A DNA stretch of 64,000 bases from Corylus avellana (GCF_901000735.1 NC_081548.1:7653811-7717810), one strand, 5' to 3'. Shown: positions 46,121-58,475, numbered from the stretch's first letter. Numbers and translations are program-made. The notes: generated from the sequence alone by a model not told the origin.

Positions 46121-47486
46121 TATTGTGCAAATTTATATTAACTCGCAAGTGCACGAATCGATTGTAGTTAATGGATTGCAAGTGCGAGGTCGATCCCACA
46201 GAGAATTGTATTTTTGAAAGAGCAATTTAAATCTAAAATAATTTAATCCTAACCTAATTCCAAAAGAGATTTAATTTTGGGGTTTTTGAAAATAAAAACA
46301 TAAACATAAACAAAATACAATAAAAAAAAAAAAAAAAAGATAAATACTAAGATTTGAGAATCCACACTCACCGAATCACAACATACCCCATGTTTACCAA
46401 TGTTAATCCGAAGTTCTCACAAATAAAATTTTATATATATTTTACTATGCTTCAACAGTTAATCAAAATCATCCCATGCATCCATTCATTGCACAAATCA
46501 CAAAAGAAATTCAATATCAATTAAATCATCAGATGTATCCATAAATCATAAAAGATATCAAATTTTAATTGAAACACCAAATGTATCCGTAGAACAAATC
46601 ACAAGGAATATTCAATTTTAGGCAAATAAAGTCAAGCAATCAATTATGTGAAATTATCTCAAATCATCAAGTGTATCTTTGAATCATTCAACACAATTGA
46701 AAATAAGTAAAACTATTGAAATATAAAACCCAATAAAATCGGAAAAATAAAGACTTACATAAAAGTGATGTTGTTCTTCATCGGTGAGGCTTCATCCCCA
46801 ACCTTAGTTGGAAATTTAGCTCTACATAAAAATAAAACCTAAATCTAAACCTAAACTAAACTAAAGAGAAAAACTGTGAAATTTTGTTATCTGGAATTGT
46901 ATATTTTCTTGAATGTAAAGAGGTCTATTTATAGGCTTAGGAAAGTCCTAGAAGCCCTAGTAAACCTAGATAATTTGGAGGTCTGTCTCCCAATCTAATT
47001 AAATAGAAGTTTGAAATCGAAATAGGATTTGTCCAAATTTGTGTCTTTTTATTGCGGGGCAATTTTAGCATAGTAACCATCCGAATTAGGGAAATCCTAT
47101 TTCACAACTAATTCTAGTATTTTTAGTTAGCTTTTCAATGCCGCTAAAATCATTGCAATACAATATTTGAGCAAAAGGTTATGGTCAAAATAATGAGACA
47201 TGTACAGAATCTGATTTTGAATCAAATCCGATTTTGACTCCGATTAGAGAAATTTCGATTTAATCATCTCTTTGATTGGGTTAAACTTAACCACATCATC
47301 TAGGTCTTCTCAAAGTATGATTTCTTCCAAACTTTGCATTTTTCCCTTTAAAGCTGCAGTTTTTCTTCAACAACTTATAAAACACTAAAAATACGAAACT
47401 AACACAAAACATTAAATAACGACACAGCTAAATGATTAACTAATGTAAATAAAAGGGTCCAAATATAAAATATTTGGCACTTATCA
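46121..47486 (-). mobile_element. Solo LTR S2, Tat/Athila-like, inside copia
   Basis: 1366 bp. Target-site repeats TTCGT (46116-46120) and TTCAT (47487-47491). Removing it rejoins the copia frame smoothly (...A-G-I then H-L-C-Q-S-K-Y). Plus-strand left end: TATTGTGCAAATTTATATTAACTCGCAAGTGCACG, reverse-complement of the classic Tat/Athila LTR 3' end. Right end: TATTTGGCACTTATCA. No internal region. Confidence 0.85.
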
Positions 47487-48290
47487 TTCATCTCTGTCAA
47501 TCAAAATACATCTCTGAGCTTCTCAACAAAACTCACATGACTGGAGCAAAGCCTGCAAAGTCCCCTTATTCCTTTGGTTCCCAACTTTCCAGATTGGATG
47601 GTGAAGCATTACTTGATCCCTCTAAATACAGAAGTGTAGTAGGAGCCCTACAATATTGTACATTGACAAGACTTGATGTAGCTTTCTCAATGAACTAGCT
47701 TTGCCAGCACATGCACCATCCCGTTGCCACCCACTGGACTACAGTCAAGAGAGTCTTAAGGTTCCTCAAGAACTCATCTGATCATGGCTTGTTTTACTCC
47801 AAGACTACTCTCCAGCTAAATGCTTTCTGTGACTTAGATTTGGCAGGATGCCCTGATGATAGAAGATCCACATCTGGTTTTGCTATGTTTCTTGGTGATT
47901 GCTTGGTATCTTGGAGTGCCAAGAAACAACCAGTGGTCTCTTGATCAAGCACTGAGGCTGAGTAATGATCTCTGGCTATGGCTACCACTAAATTGTATTG
48001 GTTAAGAATGTTGTTTCACGAAATTCATATCTCTCTCCCAATTGCTTCAGTTGTATAGTGTGACAATGTGAGTGCCCTATCTTTGGTTGCCAATCCAGTT
48101 TACCATACTAGAACAAAGCACATAGAAGTTGACTACCATTATGTCAGAGAAAAAGTCCTCTACAGAGATATCACAGTCTCCTTTATCTCTATAGCAGATC
48201 AAATTGCAGGTGTTTTTACCAAAAGATTATCTTAAGCTCGTTTCCTTTATCTCAAGTCCAAGCTCAAAGTGATTCCATCCCCTTTTTGTT
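47487..48290 (+). pseudogene. copia RNase H region
   Basis: Reads H-L-C-Q-S-K-Y-I-S-E-L-L through Y-R-S-V-V-G-A-L-Q-Y, D-L-A-G-C-P-D-D-R-R-S-T-S-G, S-A-K-K-Q-P-V-V-S, then a stop, then the D-Y-H-Y-V-R-E-K-V tail. At least four stops. The usual W-A-G Trp is Leu (D-L-A-G). Confidence 0.88.
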
Positions 48291-48300
48291 TGAGGGGGCA

Positions 48301-48831
48301 TGTTAAGCACACTACATCTTCTGATAATCCTACTTCTGGTGATCCTACTGTTCCTATAGCAGCTCCTGATGATCCTGCTGTTCCTACAACAGATGTTCCA
48401 ACAACACAACCTGTATGCGCTCAAGCGCATAGTCCAGAGAGATTGAGCGCACTCGTAAAGGCTACTTACCAACTTGGGTTAGCTCGAGCGCAGTCACTGG
48501 TGCGCTCGAGCCCAGTCACGATCCGCCATGAGACATCTAGTTCTACTTAACTTATCTTCTATCATTGAATGCAAATGTCTTCTATTTGCATTCAATCACA
48601 TCCCTTGTAATTATTTCTTTTAATTAGATCTCTCATGTGTATTAGGACTTCTATTATAATTGTAATTAGTTTATATAGATAGTTTTCTCATCACATCAAA
48701 CTTACTTTGTTAAGTTTTGGTGTTCCTTTGTAATTGTAACACTTGTCTTATTTAAGCTTCATGAGAAGGCTGATGAAAGTATTCTGCCAAATTCTATTTC
48801 TCTAAACCTCCAAAACTCTAAGCAGAAAACA
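48301..48831 (+). repeat. copia 3' LTR
   Basis: TGTTAAGCAC...GCAGAAAACA, 531 bp. Includes CTCAAGCGCA, GAGCGCACTCG and GTGCGCTCGAGCCCA words (48418-48520), also seen in solo LTRs S1 and S3. Confidence 0.85.
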
Positions 48832-50227
48832 GTAAAGGTAAAAGCGGCCGGTGGTGAGAGGGGAGAGACCAAAAGTTTGTGAAACTGCCGCGTAATGGAT
48901 GGAAAACGTATGCATATCCAAGGTGTGTAGAAGAAAGCTGTAATCAGATGACGCAAACAAAGTAAAGCTTACGGTGCTTCATTTACGTAATGAGTAAATA
49001 TTGCATCATAAGACTTTTGCAGCATCAGATTTCCGTACTGCCTCAATTGAGTATATATATAAAAGTAGACTTTTAAACAATTATGCACACTATGCATGCT
49101 TCCAAGATCCATAATACTATAGCATTAGCGGGTCCAAACCGACAAAAGTATGAACCAAGGGATAAATTTATTTTTATTGAAATATTTAAGCCTAATTTTT
49201 AAGTTTATATATATACAACTTTATTAAAATAAATAAATAAATAAATAAATAAAAAAAAAAAAAACCTTAAAATAAAAATTAATAAATGGAGAGCCATGAC
49301 CCTCTTTGGTCTATTAATAGTTTCGTCACGAGATGTATTTGTCAATTATTGAAGAACAAATATAACAATTTTTCTCGATGATCAAGTCAACTCTATTAAG
49401 GATCCAATGACTTGATTCAACAAAATCTGCTGCAATGATATATATATAACCTCATTGAATCAATTCTATCAAACTTCTACAACCATCCAACTCATTCTTA
49501 ACACGTATTTCCAATCCATATATATTGCTTCATCTCTTTTAATATAATAATGAAAAAAATAAAAAAAGAAAAGGAAAAAATTTCTTGGAGGAAAAAGCTA
49601 GGATTTCACCCCCACAAGGCGAAAGGAGGTCTCACGGGGCTAATGACGTGAGTCGGGACAGGGATACTCTCGATTTCAAATGAAATAGATTCCATTCATT
49701 TATGGCAAGAATTTAAAATTGGTATATCTTACTGTGTACATAATGCTACATCATTTTAACATTTTTAAAAGAGAAGTCAACATTATCAAAAGTCACAATA
49801 TAAAAGCAAAACGTCCCTAATGGATACCCAACGAAGGATAGCACTACAGGCCTCTCTTCTATTTTTTCTTTTTTGGTAAGATCTTCTGTTTGTTTTTTAT
49901 TCTGTTTGTATTTGTATGGCTTTATTAGCAACCAAAAAAAAAAAAAAAAAAAGATTTTATGTGAATGGATAAAATAATTAATTGGATAATTCAAGATTTA
50001 TTTGAACAAATGGAAATATTTTATATGAATTCTCTGTTCAAATTACTAATAATTTATATAAGAAATTGATGGACATAGAGATTCCGTGTGGGGACTTTTA
50101 GTAGAACCTTTAGAGCAAAGCTAGAATGGAGTGATTGCTTTAATAAGTGGTTGACCAAAGTGGTCATTGCCTTGCCCATCAAGACTGAAAAAGAGATTCC
50201 TTGTCGGCAATTTTAGGATCAAAGCCA

Positions 50228-50655
50228 GAAACTTAGAGCAGTCACATTAGTCTCAACAAATTATAATTAGGTTTGTGGCTATTTTAACTAGCAATGTAAC
50301 AAAAAAATGCTCCACATCTGGCTCAATAAAATGATAAGGATTTGTTGAACTGCTCAGCAAATTTGTAGTTCAACAAATTTTTATTTATATTAATAATAAA
50401 AGTAATCTTACTACAAATTTGCTGAGCACTGTAACAGTTCAACAAATCCTTATCATTTTATCTACTCTTCCTTGGGAATAAGAAAAGTAGATAAAAAAAT
50501 AAAATAAAATAAAAAGAATAGTGAAAGTGAATAGCTAAAATGTTAAGCCGGATGTGGGTAATTTGAAAAAGTGAATAACTAAAATAGAAAAAAATATATA
50601 TATGTTTTTTAGCTAAATTTTAAGTAAATATTTGTTGAGCTGGATGTGAGTACAT
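50228..50655. repeat. MITE with internal palindrome
   Basis: GAGCAGTCACATTAGTCTCAACAAAT at the left end pairs imperfectly with the reverse complement of ATTTGTTGAGCTGGATGTGAGTAC at the right end. An inner hairpin pairs AATGATAAGGATTTGTTGAAC...GCTCAGCAAATTTGTAG with its inverted copy (50328-50460). The duplicates at about 4008 and 19186 read through without it. Confidence 0.7.
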
Positions 50656-50794
50656 AGAAATTAAAACATAAATTGTTATGAATTTACAGAGTTGGAAATG
50701 TACATGGAAGTCATCTTTTTCTGATAAGGGATGGACAAATCTACCATTGAATCTCTAAAACTCATATGTCGGTCTTACATATTCAACAATAAAT

Positions 50795-50843
<49 letters not shown>

Positions 50844-51509
50844 AAAAAATGTGTAGGAGAATGACAACACACTCATTTCAAAATTTTAATATTTTAAAAA
50901 AATTTAAAAGATTATTCTGTTTGGTTCCACTCAAGTAGAGAAAATTTAAATACCAAAGACAATGTGAATTTGCTCCCAAGTGCATGTTGAGCGTTTATTT
51001 GACAGGAAAATAAAAGGTATTCAAACAAATTGGAGGGACGAAAAGGTAGCTAGGGTGAGTTCATAGGTCTGCAAGTAAAAACACATAAAATCAATTTTTT
51101 TTTCTAAACATATTGCTCCAATGGCTTAAAAGCGTCAATTTTTTCACATTTTCAAACCGCCATTCGAAAAAAATGAACTTCTAAACGAGATCATTTCTGC
51201 AATTTGTTTAGAAATGCACTTTTAATCTGCAAAATCGTAAGGCTAAATAAACTCTTAATTTGGTTAGGAAACTCTAGGGTTTTGATTTTGAGCGCTTGTG
51301 AATACTTAGGAACTCAATACAAAATTTAATTAGAATTTTTGCTATAAATATCTCTCTGTAGGTAAAAGGAAGTAAAAATTAAAAAACACAAACTCAAAAA
51401 AATAGTCCAACCTTAATTCCCTTTACACGACTTATTTACCAATAATAATAATAATAATAATAAACACCCAACTTCAAGGCGACCAATTCTCTTCTTCTTC
51501 TTCTTTGGA

Positions 51510-51773
51510 TTAATCCCTTTGTAAACGAAGCTGATGATAAAAATTTGCAATAAAAATGTCTGCTTTCCTATCAATATCGTCATCTAAAGCATAACTGCTC
51601 GGTCGTTGAATCTCTGCCACTAAACAATTTCCATCGAATTTTTCATCTTCCGTGTAACAATGCCAGCCCGGTGGGGCATCAAACCTCAGCCGGCGCGGCT
51701 GCCTCAGAAGTTTTAATTTCTTCAGAGTCTCCTTCAGGCGATCGCCTAGAAGTAGCCAATTCTCTCTGCCCAT
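51510..51773 (-). CDS. DUF761 family protein, copy 3 (short)
   Basis: 87 residues from the Met that aligns with copies 1 and 2 (M-G-R-E-N-W). The open frame continues upstream to 51890, but that part lies beside the TATA box and is taken as 5' UTR. The N-terminal helix L-K-E-T-L-K-K-L-K-L-L is followed by a DUF761 motif at residues 63-86 (D-D-D-I-D-R-K-A-D-I-F-I-A-N-F). It ends right after L-R-L-Q-R-D, lacking the 17-20 residue tail of copies 1 and 2, and lacks about 25 residues in the middle. Much more diverged than 1 against 2. Intact frame; function unknown. Confidence 0.8.
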   Translation of the reverse strand: MGRENWLLLGDRLKETLKKLKLLRQPRRLRFDAPPGWHCYTEDEKFDGNCLVAEIQRPSSYALDDDIDRKADIFIANFYHQLRLQRD

Positions 51774-51843
51774 TTGTAGACTTGTAGTTGAAGTGAAACG
51801 ACTTAGTTTAATATGGTGCAAAACATTGTGGATTTCGTAGAGG

Positions 51844-51853
51844 ATTTTATAGA
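51844..51853 (-). promoter_or_regulatory. TATA box of DUF761-3
   Basis: TCTATAAAAT on the minus strand, about 75 bp before the chosen ATG, equivalent to the boxes of the other two copies. Confidence 0.55.
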
Positions 51854-53325
51854 TGATAGAGCTGTAACAGTACTGTAAGGTGAAGAACATCTTTCAAATG
51901 ATTAGAGAACGAAGGGTGGAGCTACTTACATTGGAGTTTCATGGAAGAAGAGGTCGGTGTGTTTTGTGGAGACCAAGGGTCCCAACGTACGGCAGTAAAA
52001 CATGGCAACGATTGCTACTTTTTTGGCGGCATCATGAATTCATGAGTCATCATGGCCGATATGTTTTGTTGTTGAAGCTAGCTTGTTCGTAATACTTGAT
52101 TAATAATAATAATTATGCTCTTTAATTACTAAGCTAAGTTGATAAGATTGATTCAATTTTAAAACGTTTACATTAATGCTGAAGTGTGTGTTGTTTTACA
52201 AAGGAGTAACGTTAACGTGGCTTTTTTAATGATAATTTTAAAAACCACGTCAGAGAGTATGAGAATAAAAATATGTAAGTGAAAGTGGAAGTATGTATAA
52301 CATTCTCTTTACAAAATAGATATGGACTCAAATTTAGTGGTAGAATTATTTTTGTAGGACTGGACGTAATATACGTTCATTCTTTTGATTGTGCATTTAC
52401 AATATTTTGCAACAAGATAGACATTAATTTTTTTTGCGAATAGTTTTTCTCTAAGTTGGGTTGGAAATTTTTTTTCAAGCCCGTCTATAAACTGCTTTTA
52501 TTATCATATGAGAAGTACATGATTTTTTTAATTAATATGTGAGAAGCAATTTTCATGTGCTCAAATAATACATGCCAGTTTTATAGCTGGGGTTGGAGGA
52601 AATTTCAGTCAAACAAAAAACATAAAAATTGCTTAAAATTTTAACAGAACATTGATAAATAATTTCTATTCTTTAAATATAGTCAGAAGGAAATTTGTAA
52701 TATATATATATTTTTTCTTTTCTGAATATTTCTATATAGTTAATGTGTCGGTTAACCATATTCTAAACATGGAAAAAATCATTAGCTTATCAAATTATCT
52801 ATGAAAACCATTCAACATAGACAAACAAATCCTCTAGTAATTTCTGAAATAGCATTAAAAGCAAGACATGTACATGGATCGACATGAATAGTCACTCTTC
52901 TGCTTATTCTAGCTAGCTTTTCTTTCCTAGATTAATTGGTATAATCAAATCGAGAAGAAATACTTTTAGATACTCCTTTATTAGTTCCAAAACATTATTA
53001 ATGAAAAATATCGCTTGAATTTTCTTTTTTATTAGTACAACCCCCGCAAGAGAAAAATTATGTCTTACGCAAATACAATAGAATGGTTACATATTCGTGA
53101 GAAGTCATTGGAGCAAAAACATCATTTGTTACCTTTTTACTCTGATCACTTCTGAATCGTTAGGCTTTGAATGAAAAGCTGATTTCCCATCAGATTTCAG
53201 GACTCAGCGAAAGACCTGATCTATGACTACTCCCAAAAATAAACATCAACGACAAAAAAAATTTCAAGTAGACATTAACCAACAAATATGAGAACAACAC
53301 TTCAAGATGCCCAATAGCTAGAAAC

Positions 53326-56300
53326 TTAAGAGTTTGCAACTAACTGCTCATGAAAACCAACATGTGAGCTTCCATCGTCAGTCACCTGGTCTTCCAGTTG
53401 TCCTTCCATCTGTCTCCTAGCATCCCGACGAGCCGTCCTCTCAGCTAGTTTCAGTTCTTTAAAACCATCTTCAAACTTGGCTTCATCCTTGCGTGGAAAG
53501 AAAACAACTTCCATCTTCCCCTGCTCTTCGTACAGCTTCTCCATCTTTGCTTTCCAGAAGACGCCCATTTCTGTGTCCATCTTGTGGTATGGAGTTTTCA
53601 GCAGGTACTCGTCAATCCCACCTGCCTTGTCTATGCAGCGGAGGGCATGAGTGGTGACTTTCACTCGAATATGGCGGTCTAAAACGTAACTGAATAGCCG
53701 CTTCTCCTGGACGTTTGGCTTCCAATTCCTCCTTGACCTATCACCAGCATTGCAGAAAAAGTTTTGAATATCATGCTTCTTCTAAATTGACAAAAGACAA
53801 AAGAACCTCATAATGCCAAAATGAAGCAACCACAAGACTCAATTTAAGATGCAGAATAAAATAGCCAACTTCATACTGCAATCCTTCTTAGTGAAAAGTT
53901 ACTCTGCAGACTATGTAGGGGAGTGCACTATGTGCATAAATGAAATCAATACTGGATTAAATATCATCTATGTAGAGTGCATTGACTGATTGACTAAATG
54001 CCAAATTCTAAAGTCCCCATCCAAACCCCTCCACAACAAGCAAATCTATGAACCAATAAGCACCTCTAATGCTTGAACGGCAGTTGTCCAGACCATATAG
54101 AACTTTCATCAGAAAGTAATAGAAGTAGATGTATTTATGTTTTATCCAAGCACAATAGGACATTTTTCATCGTCAAGTCAACTCTAATAAGGATCCAATG
54201 GCTTGAAAGATGAAATCTGCCGCAATGATGGTTAGATACATAATCTCATTGAATCAGTTCTATCACATGGGAACTCCAATGATCAGCAGCCAATGCAAAT
54301 ACTTAATAATCCATTTACTAATTTAAAGTGGATCCTGCTTCACCATATGTTATTCCTACAGATCAAAGGATTTGTAGGACTACAAGGCCAACTTATTCTT
54401 AACAGTATCACCATCCCATATTGCTTCATCCCTTTTAATGATGGGGAAAAATAAATAAATAAATCAACACAAAAAGACCATGCACCATGTATGGCTAAGA
54501 ACATTCTCCCCGCTTATTCGGGTGATGCTGCTTCGGTTGATTAGGCTATGGAGAAACTGTTAAAGAGTCATGTAATAGACTTTATTGCCACTAGGACCAA
54601 GGACCTTGGGCTCAATTTCAAACTTTCAATCAGGTGATGCTGAGTTTTTAATTCGAGATTGTCGGAGAAAGGTACTCCTCATGCATCTAAGATGCCGATT
54701 GTTTTGTCGACATTATCCAAGATTGCTGAGGATAGGGATGGGTTGTTACAACCCCAATATTGGCCGGTAGGTTTAGGTCCTTCAGTGGAGATTGAGGTTT
54801 ATTATCCTCGTCTGGGGAGATTGAAGAGTGGGATTTTCCCGAGCCCTCGATTAGGATTATGAAGAAGGGGAGGATCCGGCCTTGGTGATGTTGGACACCA
54901 TTGAAGAGGATTTTCATAAGGAAGTAAAAGTTGCTCAGGCGAAGTATAAAAGCACTAGGGAGCTGCTCAACCTGAAGAGTTCAGTTAACTATGGCGACAG
55001 TATTACTTCCAATTGATGAGGGAAAGGCAAGGTGCAAGGGAGGCATCGCTAAGCCTCTTTTTGGGTCTCGAATGGGGGGGTTTTAGTCTTAGGGTTTATG
55101 GTGTCGTGAGGGCTTTGTCTTGGGGTTTTTCTTGGGCTTTCTTTCTTTCGTTAATCTATCGTCTTTGCTCTCTTTTCCTCTCCTTCTTTTCTTCTCCTTT
55201 TTTAGGCATTCTCTTGTATACTTTCTGTGCACTAGGGTTGTGCCTCTCTACGCTTTTGATTTATGAAACCTTTTACCTATATAAAAAAAAAGGTGATGCT
55301 GAGCATAAAGTAAAAAATATGAACTCCGGAAGGACATACAGCAGTGGACATGTAGCCCATGGGGCTATAGGGAAGACAAGATGTAACATACTTAATAGGA
55401 TGGGCTGCGTCTTAAGAAGTCAGGGATGGTAATAAGTCTAATCTCAAAATAAAGTTAGACTCATAAACAGCCTTTGGTCTTCTAATTTCGACCTCCAATC
55501 CACTTGCTACTACCACCGAGTATTTTCAAGAAGTTCATGGCAAGTAATTAGAGCATGACAAGTCAAGAATCCTGAGACAATCAATAGTTCTGGATATTTT
55601 CAAGCCAAAAAAGGACCTGATTCTCCTCAGGCCACTGTATTAACTGATGAACTACTCCAAGCATAGGGCTTATTTTAACTAGTAGACCTTTCTGCCATTC
55701 CATTTTTAGGCAGAAAAGGAACTGGAGGCTTGACAGAACACTACGGACCCTAAAGATGATGGCCTGATTTAAAAGGCATCACTGAAACAAAGATGTATTG
55801 ACCGGTGCACGCATACACAAACATGCACGCACATCGACAAACATAAAAGATAAGGAGGGAAAGGATCTAAGCTCATGATGCAACCACATAAATTGTTCGT
55901 CAAGTCAGTCCAGGCTCTTGGAAAATCACATTTACACAAAGCATGGCATTTCAGCTGCTCAACAAGTGAAAATTCTCCTAATGAAAGAGCATGCTTGCAG
56001 CTTCTGCATAAATTGAAGTTCTGAGTTGTGAATAATGGCACCATTCCAAGATTCTATCCTCAAATAAAACTTGTGATGGAAATAATTGATAATGGACTCC
56101 ACTTGACATAGTTTTATCCAGGGACAACCATCTACCTGTGTCCCAAATTTGTAATCAATCGCATTGAAGGGTTTGAAGTTTAAAGTTTTGGTGGACCAAT
56201 ACAAACCTTTACATCATTGATTCAAGAACAAAAAGAAGGAAGAACAGCATAGATTTACTCTTCAACAGCAGCAACAGTTACAACATTCATGAGTATGGTT

Positions 56301-57156
56301 TTAACCCTCACTTGGGTAATAACTAACCGAGGAAGAAACCTTTTGTCTCTGCATGTGTTTATTTGGGCTAGGTAAGTGATAAGAGTGGATAATGCTGGTC
56401 AGTGTGCCTATAGATTAGAACTCATTCGAGATAGTATTTGATTATACAAAGAAGAGACTAGCAAAATACAGTTCAGTCCTTGGTGAGAAACCAACATTAA
56501 AAGAGAAAAACACCACTAAATCCCCGCAAAAGAAAACCCTCTGATCCACATCTTTCTGTACAGGTCTTCCCAAAAACAAGCCATTAAATACAAATCAACA
56601 AGTCTAAGAGAGAGAAGCGCAAAGAGAGAGAAAGGCAGCTCAGTTCTTGCTAATGTTTTCACCATTATTAAACTCCACAACTCAATCCCATCGCCCATAT
56701 CTATATCCATATATATATCACTACAAAATACAATCTTTTCAATTTATTCTTTCGCTCATAAACCTGAAATGAAAAGCCCAAACAGAACACAACAAAATTC
56801 CAGCAATAAACAACAGTAGAGAAACGATCACCCACAAAAACAGAACGAATACCCAATCTCTATATTTCTTTTCATTGATAATTCAAATTAAAAATAAAAA
56901 GTGGGCCAAATTTGAACAAAACATAAAGCGAGAGAGAGGGGATTAAGAGCACAGACTTGTTGCCGCCGTCTTCGCTAACACGATTGCCGAACTGGATGTG
57001 GCGGCCAGCGAAAAGGCCGCGCTTGGCCCGACCCATCACCACCTTGCTGTCCGGTATGCATTTCTTCAGCGATTCCTTCATTCCCGGAGCCAAGTTCTTC
57101 TCCCCGCCGACATTCTTCAGCACTTTCTTCATCATCTCCTTCCCTCTAAACGCCAT
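53326..57156 (-). CDS. Ribosomal protein bL28, mitochondrial type, two exons
   Basis: Exon 1 is 57156-56957 (200 nt), exon 2 is 53737-53326 (412 nt); the intron is about 3.2 kb with GT (56956) and AG ends, phase 2. The product is 203 residues. Exon 1 carries the bL28 signature (about residues 42-67: G-R-A-K-R-G-L-F-A-G-R-H-I-Q-F-G-N). Exon 2 opens with R-R-N-W-K-P-N-V and Q-E-K-R-L-F-S-Y, then I-R-V-K-V-T-T-H-A-L-R-C-I-D. A long plant-type extension (D-E-Y-L-L-K-T-P, then a Lys/Glu-rich helix) follows. The length and extension fit the plant organellar L28 family; structural protein of the large subunit. No frameshift; the start codon is the family's M-A-F-R-G-K. The targeting signal is not obvious. 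An L1 insertion sits in the intron. Confidence 0.92.
53738..56956 (-). other. Intron of the bL28 gene
   Basis: Contains a stretch (54210-54440) homologous to 18060-18300 and 49430-49550, and the L1 piece at 54645-55290. The rest has no gene; ORFs such as 56204-55959 and 56044-55769 have no domain. A (CT)n/(GA)n-rich part is near 56610-56635. Confidence 0.85.
54645..55290 (+). mobile_element. L1-type LINE, internally deleted
   Basis: Exact 13-bp target-site repeats AGGTGATGCTGAG (54632-54644 and 55291-55303), with a short poly(A) (55282-55290). Contains an ORF1-like end (A-Q-A-K-Y-K-S-T-R-E-L-L-N-L-K-S-S-V-N-Y) and a typical plant L1 3' UTR (CTTGTATACTTTCTGTGCACTAGGGTTGTGCCTCTCTACGC). No reverse transcriptase is present. 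Inserted antisense to the bL28 gene. Confidence 0.85.
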
Positions 57157-57579
57157 TTCTCTCCCTTTTCTTGGCTAGGGTTTTTGTTTGGGTGGAAAAG
57201 AAAGGTTAAGATTCAATTTCAAGTAAAGCCTACCGGATTTGTATGAAACCGGAGCTCGATTTTCTGCATGTCAAACTGCTCAGGGTTTAGTTTCGGAGGA
57301 GAACGAAGTTTGGCTGGGGTTTCTGCTCTTCTCTGCGGTAGGGATCTATGCGGTTAGTTCAGTAGCCGCCTTGATTTTGCCATGTCAGCAAATGTCCGAC
57401 CTTGATATCAACCATTTTATTCGTCCCTTTCTTTTTCTATTTTTAATTTATGGATAATCTTAAGATTTTTTATTTTTTTATTTATTTTTTTATTTTGCAA
57501 ATACGTTTTCATATGATATAAAAATGAAAGTAATTTTCAATGGTTTGTGAGTTTTTTATATTTTGGGTTGTTTGTATTG

Positions 57580-58373
57580 TGCCCCGCCTGTGGAGTCGAG
57601 GTAGAGACCACATGACATGTTTTGTGGAGCTTCGGTTGTGAAGGATATATGGAGTAGGTGTGGTAGCAAAATTCAGAAAAGAAGCATCAAGAATCCAAAA
57701 TTTGTCTTTATATTGGAGGAGTTCCTGCTATATTTGAGTAAGGAAGATATAGAACTCACGGCGGTTGTGGCTAAAATGTTATGGCTTCATAGAAATGCCC
57801 TTGTTTATGGAAAAAAAGGTTAGTCCATTTTCCATTGTAATCGAGTGTACCTCAGAGTCGCTAAAGTCTTTCCAATTAGCTAACTCTTGGAAAGATAGCT
57901 CGTTTGAGAGGGTGAATGCAGAAGACGTTCAATGGGAAGCCCCCAACAACGATTTTGTTAAAATAAATTGGGATGCAGCTGTAGATAATAGTAGAAGGAA
58001 GATGAGTATTGGTGTGATTGTTAGAGATGGTAAGGGAGAGGTGTTGGCGACTTTGGTAGCGCCAAAAGACTACATCATTGAGCTCGATATTGCGAAGGCA
58101 ATAGCGGCTTTAAGGGCCATTAAGCTAAGTCGGGATTTGGGTTTTCACATGGTGGTTTTGGAGGGTGACGCCCTCCAAGTGGTGCAGGCTCTCAATAAAG
58201 ATGGGAGAAATTTGAGCTGTTACGGTCATTTTATTGAGGAGGCTCGAGAATTACTTAATTGTCTGCAAAACTAGAAGATAAACCATGTTAGATGATATCT
58301 CAATGGTGCAACTCATTGCCTGGCGAATGAGGCATTATTCTGTAGTGTGGAACAAGTCCTTATTGACAAAGTT
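57580..58373 (+). pseudogene. LINE ORF2 C-terminal remnant (zf-RVT and RNase H)
   Basis: Starts with C-P-A-C-G-V-E-V-E-T-T then stop/H-V-L-W, a zf-RVT knuckle, and V-V-K-D-I-W-S-R-C-G. A frameshift at the A-run near 57808 leads into an RNase H-like RVT_3 domain (K-I-N-W-D-A-A-V-D, G-V-I-V-R-D-G-K-G-E-V, L-E-G-D-A-L-Q-V-V). The Glu usual in the A-E-A-x-A-A-L motif is Lys (A-K-A-I-A-A-L). A last N-G-A-T-H-C-L-A-N segment comes after a stop. The gap at 58374 cuts it. Not active. Confidence 0.85.
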
Positions 58374-58475
58374 NNNNNNNNNNNNNNNNNNNNNNNNNNN
58401 NNNNNNNNNNNNNNNNNNNNNNNNNNNNNNNNNNNNNNNNNNNNNNNNNNNNNNNNNNNNNNNNNNNNNNNNNNN
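58374..58475. other. Assembly gap (about 100 N)
   Basis: A run of N just after the RNase H remnant. Confidence 0.99.

Larger units (their letters stand above)
42690..48831 (+). mobile_element. Ty1/copia retrotransposon, 5'-truncated
   Basis: gag, protease, integrase, reverse transcriptase and RNase H in copia order, then polypurine tract TTGAGGGGGCA and a 3' LTR (48301-48831). The sequence left of about 42690 is homopolymer-rich with no LTR, so the 5' LTR and the start of gag are lost. Solo LTR S2 (46121-47486) splits the end of reverse transcriptase from RNase H. Several stops. By motif style it resembles the Ale/Retrofit group, a tentative assignment. Confidence 0.92.
48850..53900 (+). repeat. 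Segmental duplication ABC, copy 3
   Basis: The longest copy. It contains DUF761-3 and the 3' end of the bL28 gene. 49229-49265 is an AATA-type tract. 50795-50840 is a compound (TA)n(TG)n microsatellite. 50228-50655 is a MITE insertion absent from copies 1 and 2. Confidence 0.85.

Noticed and set aside
55013..55432. 139-codon ORF
   Set aside because: Lies in the L1 3' UTR and crosses the target-site duplication.
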